Below are positions 13,855 through 16,639 of a stretch of DNA of 16,639 nucleotides, one piece after another. The notes beneath the pieces are model-generated. The model was not told the origin of the DNA, ran no database searches, and saw nothing but the letters and a program-made list of their open reading frames with translations. A program made the position numbers and the translations under genes. Position 1 is the first letter of the stretch, and each line of letters starts with the position of its first letter. Origin of the DNA: an uncultured Erysipelotrichales bacterium (GTDB lineage: Bacteria; Bacillota_I; Bacilli_A; Erysipelotrichales; Coprobacillaceae); the NCBI GenBank assembly GCA_910586805.1, contig CAJUJC010000007.1:17388-34026 (forward strand). Direction: 5' to 3'.

Positions 13855-13875
13855 AAAAAGCCCGCTATGGGGCTT
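13855..13875 (-). terminator. Hairpin terminator/attenuator between topA and trmFO
   Basis: On the minus strand AAGCCC (13875-13870) pairs with GGGCTT (13863-13858) around a 6-base loop, followed by a short U run (to 13855). The first base pairs include the last two bases of the topA stop codon. The U-tract is short and no promoter fits between it and trmFO, 20 bases on, so it probably attenuates rather than ends transcription. Confidence 0.7.
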
Positions 13876-15952
13876 ATTTCTTCTTTAAAATTGTTTTACA
13901 CTTAGGATAAGCAGAGCAAGCCTTAAACTCACCATATCGACCTTTTTTAATCACAATTGGACTGCCACACTTTGGACATACCTCATCTGTTTCTTTAGGT
14001 TCATTTTGCTTATCACCTTTAATATACTTACATGTCGGATAAGAAGAACATGCTTCAAATTCACCATAACGTCCCTTTTTATAAACCATAGGACTACCAC
14101 ATTTTGGACAATTCTCTCCAGTATACTTTACTTCATCAGATTCTTTTTGAATATACTTACAAGTTGGATAATTTGAACATGCAACAAATGTACCATAACG
14201 TCCTTTTCTGACCACAAGATCTCCACCACACTCAGGACAAGTTTCTCCTGTTTTCTCAGGTTGTATTTGTTCCATATTATCATATGCATTTTCTAATAAT
14301 GGTTCAAATTTATTCTCAAAATCACTTAATGCATGAACATAATCATCTTCTCCATCAGCAATTTCATCTAATTCTTTTTCCATTTGTGCTGTATATTCAA
14401 CATTAATAATACTATCAAAATATTGAATCAAACGACCATTCGTTAAAATACCCGAATCAGTAGGTTTAAACATTTTATCAATAACTTCAACATATTCTCT
14501 TGTTACAATTGTATCAATAATACTTGCATACGTACTTGGACGACCAATTCCTAATTCTTCAAGTTCTTTAATTAACTTTGCTTCTGTATATCTTGCAGGT
14601 GGCTTTGTAAAGTGTTGTGTCTTTTCAATATCCTGACTCATTAATTTTTCATCAACAATTAATTCAGGTAAAATTTCATCTTTTTGTTTTTCATAAGCTC
14701 CATAAACTCTTAAATACCCATCAAAACAAATAACTGAACCACTTGCCTTAAATAAATAATCGTTATTATTCAAAACAACACTTGTTGCATTTAATTTTGC
14801 TGATGCCATCAAAGATGCCAAAGCACGTGCATAAATCAATGAATACAACTTCAACTCATCAGGCTTTAAATATTGTTTCAAACTTTCAGGTGTTCTTAAA
14901 ATACTTGTAGGTCGAATTCCTTCATGAGCATCTTGTACATTTTCTTTCTTCTTAGAAACCTTAACATGACCAACATAATCCTTACCATATTTATCAGTAA
15001 TATAAGATTTTGCTTCACTTATAAACGAATCCGATAAACGTATAGAATCCGTTCTCATATAAGTAATTAAACCAACAGTTTCCTCACCAATATCAATACC
15101 TTCGTATAGCTTTTGAGCAATACTCATTGTACGTTTAGCCTTAAAATTCAACTTAGAAGAAGCTTCTTGTTGTAAAGTTGATGTAATAAATGGAGGTTTT
15201 GAATGTCTCTTCTTTTCAGTCTTTTTAATATCTTCAACAATAAATTCTTTATTCAAAGATTCAAAAACTTCTATGGCTTGTTCTCCATTTTTTAATTCAA
15301 TCTTCTTATTCTTATATTTTTCTAATTCAGCTACAAAATCAATATCATCTTTTTCAAACTTTGCTTTAATTCTCCAATACTCTTCAGGAATAAAAGCATT
15401 GATTTCTTCTTCTTTTTCACAAATCAAACGTAATGCAACTGATTGAACACGACCAGCTGACTTAGACTTAATTTTCTTTTGTAATAACTTTGATAATTTA
15501 AAACCAATAATTCTATCTAATACACGTCTTGTTTCTTGAGACTTTACAAGATTTTGATCAATTTTACGAGGATTGTTTAAAGCCTCAATAACAGCATCTT
15601 TTGTAACCTCATGAAAAACAACACGGTTTTCAAGATTTTTATCAATACCTAAAACATCAGCCAAATGCCAAGAAATAGCTTCCCCTTCTCTATCAGGGTC
15701 GGTTGCAAGATAAACACAATCAGCTTCTTTGACATACTTTTTAAGCTCTTTAACAACATCTTTTTTATCTTTGTTGATAATATAATTAGGTTTGAAATCA
15801 TTTTCTACATCTACGCCTAAGCCACCTTTTCCAGTTGTAGCTAAATCACGAATGTGTCCTTTTGACGATGTCACCACATAATCAGATCCTAAATACTTTT
15901 CTATTGTTTTTGATTTTGATGGTGATTCGACAATCACTAAATTCTTACCCAT
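13874..15952 (-). CDS. topA: DNA topoisomerase I (type IA)
   Basis: TopA relaxes negative supercoils through a 5'-phosphotyrosine intermediate. The 692-residue protein has the TOPRIM domain (KNLVIVESPSKSKTIEKYLG at 3-22, DPDREGE at 85-91), the region SKSAGRVQSVALRLI (163-177), the active site GLITYMRTDS with Tyr298, and RPSTYASII further on. The C-terminus carries three four-cysteine zinc ribbons starting near 572, 615 and 659, each with the pattern CPxCG...KGRYGxFxACSxYPxCK, about 43 residues apart. All twelve cysteines are present. The start is supported by AGGAGGG (15958-15964). A good promoter overlaps the end of dprA, so topA can be made independently; trmFO and xerC follow. Confidence 0.98.
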   Translation of the reverse strand: MGKNLVIVESPSKSKTIEKYLGSDYVVTSSKGHIRDLATTGKGGLGVDVENDFKPNYIINKDKKDVVKELKKYVKEADCVYLATDPDREGEAISWHLADVLGIDKNLENRVVFHEVTKDAVIEALNNPRKIDQNLVKSQETRRVLDRIIGFKLSKLLQKKIKSKSAGRVQSVALRLICEKEEEINAFIPEEYWRIKAKFEKDDIDFVAELEKYKNKKIELKNGEQAIEVFESLNKEFIVEDIKKTEKKRHSKPPFITSTLQQEASSKLNFKAKRTMSIAQKLYEGIDIGEETVGLITYMRTDSIRLSDSFISEAKSYITDKYGKDYVGHVKVSKKKENVQDAHEGIRPTSILRTPESLKQYLKPDELKLYSLIYARALASLMASAKLNATSVVLNNNDYLFKASGSVICFDGYLRVYGAYEKQKDEILPELIVDEKLMSQDIEKTQHFTKPPARYTEAKLIKELEELGIGRPSTYASIIDTIVTREYVEVIDKMFKPTDSGILTNGRLIQYFDSIINVEYTAQMEKELDEIADGEDDYVHALSDFENKFEPLLENAYDNMEQIQPEKTGETCPECGGDLVVRKGRYGTFVACSNYPTCKYIQKESDEVKYTGENCPKCGSPMVYKKGRYGEFEACSSYPTCKYIKGDKQNEPKETDEVCPKCGSPIVIKKGRYGEFKACSAYPKCKTILKKK

Positions 15953-15975
15953 AGTTTCCCTCCTACGTTCACTCT

Positions 15976-16004
15976 ATTATTATTTCTTTTTTCCATTTTG
16001 TCAA
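15976..16004 (-). promoter_or_regulatory. Sigma-A promoter of topA, overlapping the dprA stop
   Basis: On the minus strand TTGACA (16004-15999, perfect) and AATAAT (15981-15976, 5 of 6) are 17 bases apart. The TGA of the dprA stop lies inside the -35 hexamer. Predicted initiation is near 15969, with a leader of about 16 bases carrying the strong topA Shine-Dalgarno sequence. Confidence 0.75.
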
Positions 16005-16639
16005 CCCATAACTTCATCTTCTACAATATCATTGACATTTAAAACCATTTTTGCACCTTGTTGAATTAATACATTGCACCCATCATAATCAAAAACTCTG
16101 CTGGGTACTGCATAAACTTCTTTTCCTTGTTCCAAAGCATATCCAGCTGTAATCATTGTACCACTTTTTTGCCTTGCTTCTATAACCAATACACTCTTTG
16201 AAAGTCCTGCCACAATGCGATTTCGAAATGGAAACATTTGCTGTTTAGGTGCAGTCATCAATGGATACTCACTAATAATAAGATGATTCTTTTTCATCTC
16301 TTCATAAAGATGTCTATGCCTTAATGGATAACAATATTCTATTCCTGATCCCAAAACTGCAATTGTATGCCCTTTGTTATCCATTGTGCTTTGATGTGAT
16401 ATTCCATCAATTCCTCTTGCCATACCACTCACAATTGTATAATTATGTTGAACTAACTCCGATACAAACATTTTTGTAGACTCTATACCATATTGACTGG
16501 GTTCTCTCATACCAACTATACCTATCGTTTTTGTATTCACGAGTGATAAATCCCCATAATAATAAAGGACGAATGGTGGACAATTGATATTTTTTAATCT
16601 TTCAGGATAATCATTACTAAATATTGTTGTATACTGACA
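16001..16639 (-). CDS. dprA: DNA processing protein DprA (C-terminal part, runs off right edge)
   Basis: DprA binds incoming single-stranded DNA in transformation and loads RecA on it. The frame is open to the window edge, giving 212 codons plus stop; the N-terminal part lies outside. The visible part begins just before YPERLKNINCPPFVLYYYGD, a classic DprA segment, and continues with the Rossmann-like core: IGIVGMREPSQYG, IVSGMARGIDGISHQ, AVLGSGIEYCYP, ISEYPLMTAPKQQMFPFRNR (16 to 20 residue blocks), and VIEARQKSGTMITAGYALEQ. The apparent start at 16540 (GTG) is inside the gene, since conserved sequence precedes it. It ends shortly after the core (NVNDIVEDEVMG), without a C-terminal winged helix in this stretch. 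The stop TGA lies inside the topA promoter. Together with comEA and comEC it indicates a conserved DNA-uptake set. Confidence 0.95.
   Translation of the reverse strand, partial: CQYTTIFSNDYPERLKNINCPPFVLYYYGDLSLVNTKTIGIVGMREPSQYGIESTKMFVSELVQHNYTIVSGMARGIDGISHQSTMDNKGHTIAVLGSGIEYCYPLRHRHLYEEMKKNHLIISEYPLMTAPKQQMFPFRNRIVAGLSKSVLVIEARQKSGTMITAGYALEQGKEVYAVPSRVFDYDGCNVLIQQGAKMVLNVNDIVEDEVMG

Noticed and set aside
16538..16540. GTG as the dprA start, giving a 179-residue protein
   Set aside because: Conserved DprA sequence (YPERLKNI, PPFVLYYYGD) is in frame upstream to the window edge, so the gene is cut by the window rather than short.
1..16639. Mobile elements, CRISPR arrays, prophage, toxin-antitoxin or defence genes
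   Set aside because: No transposase, terminal repeats, regular spaced repeats or defence motifs were seen; the one tyrosine recombinase is the housekeeping XerC type in its usual topA-trmFO context.

Overview
The window comes from an AT-rich, low-GC Gram-positive chromosome, most likely a gut Firmicute of the Erysipelotrichia/Coprobacillaceae type. That placement rests on base composition, the families present, a CIRCE-controlled hrcA and the Prp/extended-L27 pair, and it is an inference. TGA acts as a normal stop (dprA and xerC end with it), so this is not a Mycoplasma-type code. Every gene I can support lies on the minus strand, so transcription runs from high to low coordinates. The content is core chromosomal housekeeping. 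I see no transposon, prophage, CRISPR array, tRNA or rRNA.

In transcription order there are four units. (1) The 3' part of dprA runs off the right edge. It is followed by topA, which has its own promoter overlapping the dprA stop codon, then trmFO and a XerC-type recombinase. (2) A sigma-A promoter, an L21-type structured leader, rplU-prp-rpmA, a strong intrinsic terminator, obgE, a DUF554 membrane protein, and a second strong terminator. (3) An extended -10 promoter and a tightly packed run: ruvA-ruvB-comEA-comEC-holA-sdaA-hemW. (4) A roughly 490-base AT-rich spacer without a convincing gene, then a consensus promoter with two CIRCE operators driving hrcA, which runs off the left edge.

The genes group by function. 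DNA uptake and processing: comEA and comEC (import), dprA (RecA loading on incoming single strands), ruvAB (Holliday junctions), holA (clamp-loader delta subunit), topA and xerC (topology and dimer resolution). Ribosome and tRNA: L21, L27, the Prp protease that trims L27, the ObgE assembly GTPase and TrmFO. Metabolism and stress: an Fe-S L-serine dehydratase, HemW and HrcA.

Several starts were moved inward from the longest open frame because the Shine-Dalgarno sequence and family N-termini support a later ATG (rplU, obgE, comEA, holA, xerC). Both edge genes are partial.

I did not find a convincing new multi-gene system. The observations most worth a second look are regulatory: the rplU leader, where one loop can pair either with a downstream partner or with the Shine-Dalgarno sequence; the double CIRCE; terminators sitting inside apparent operons; and sdaA lodged between holA and hemW.
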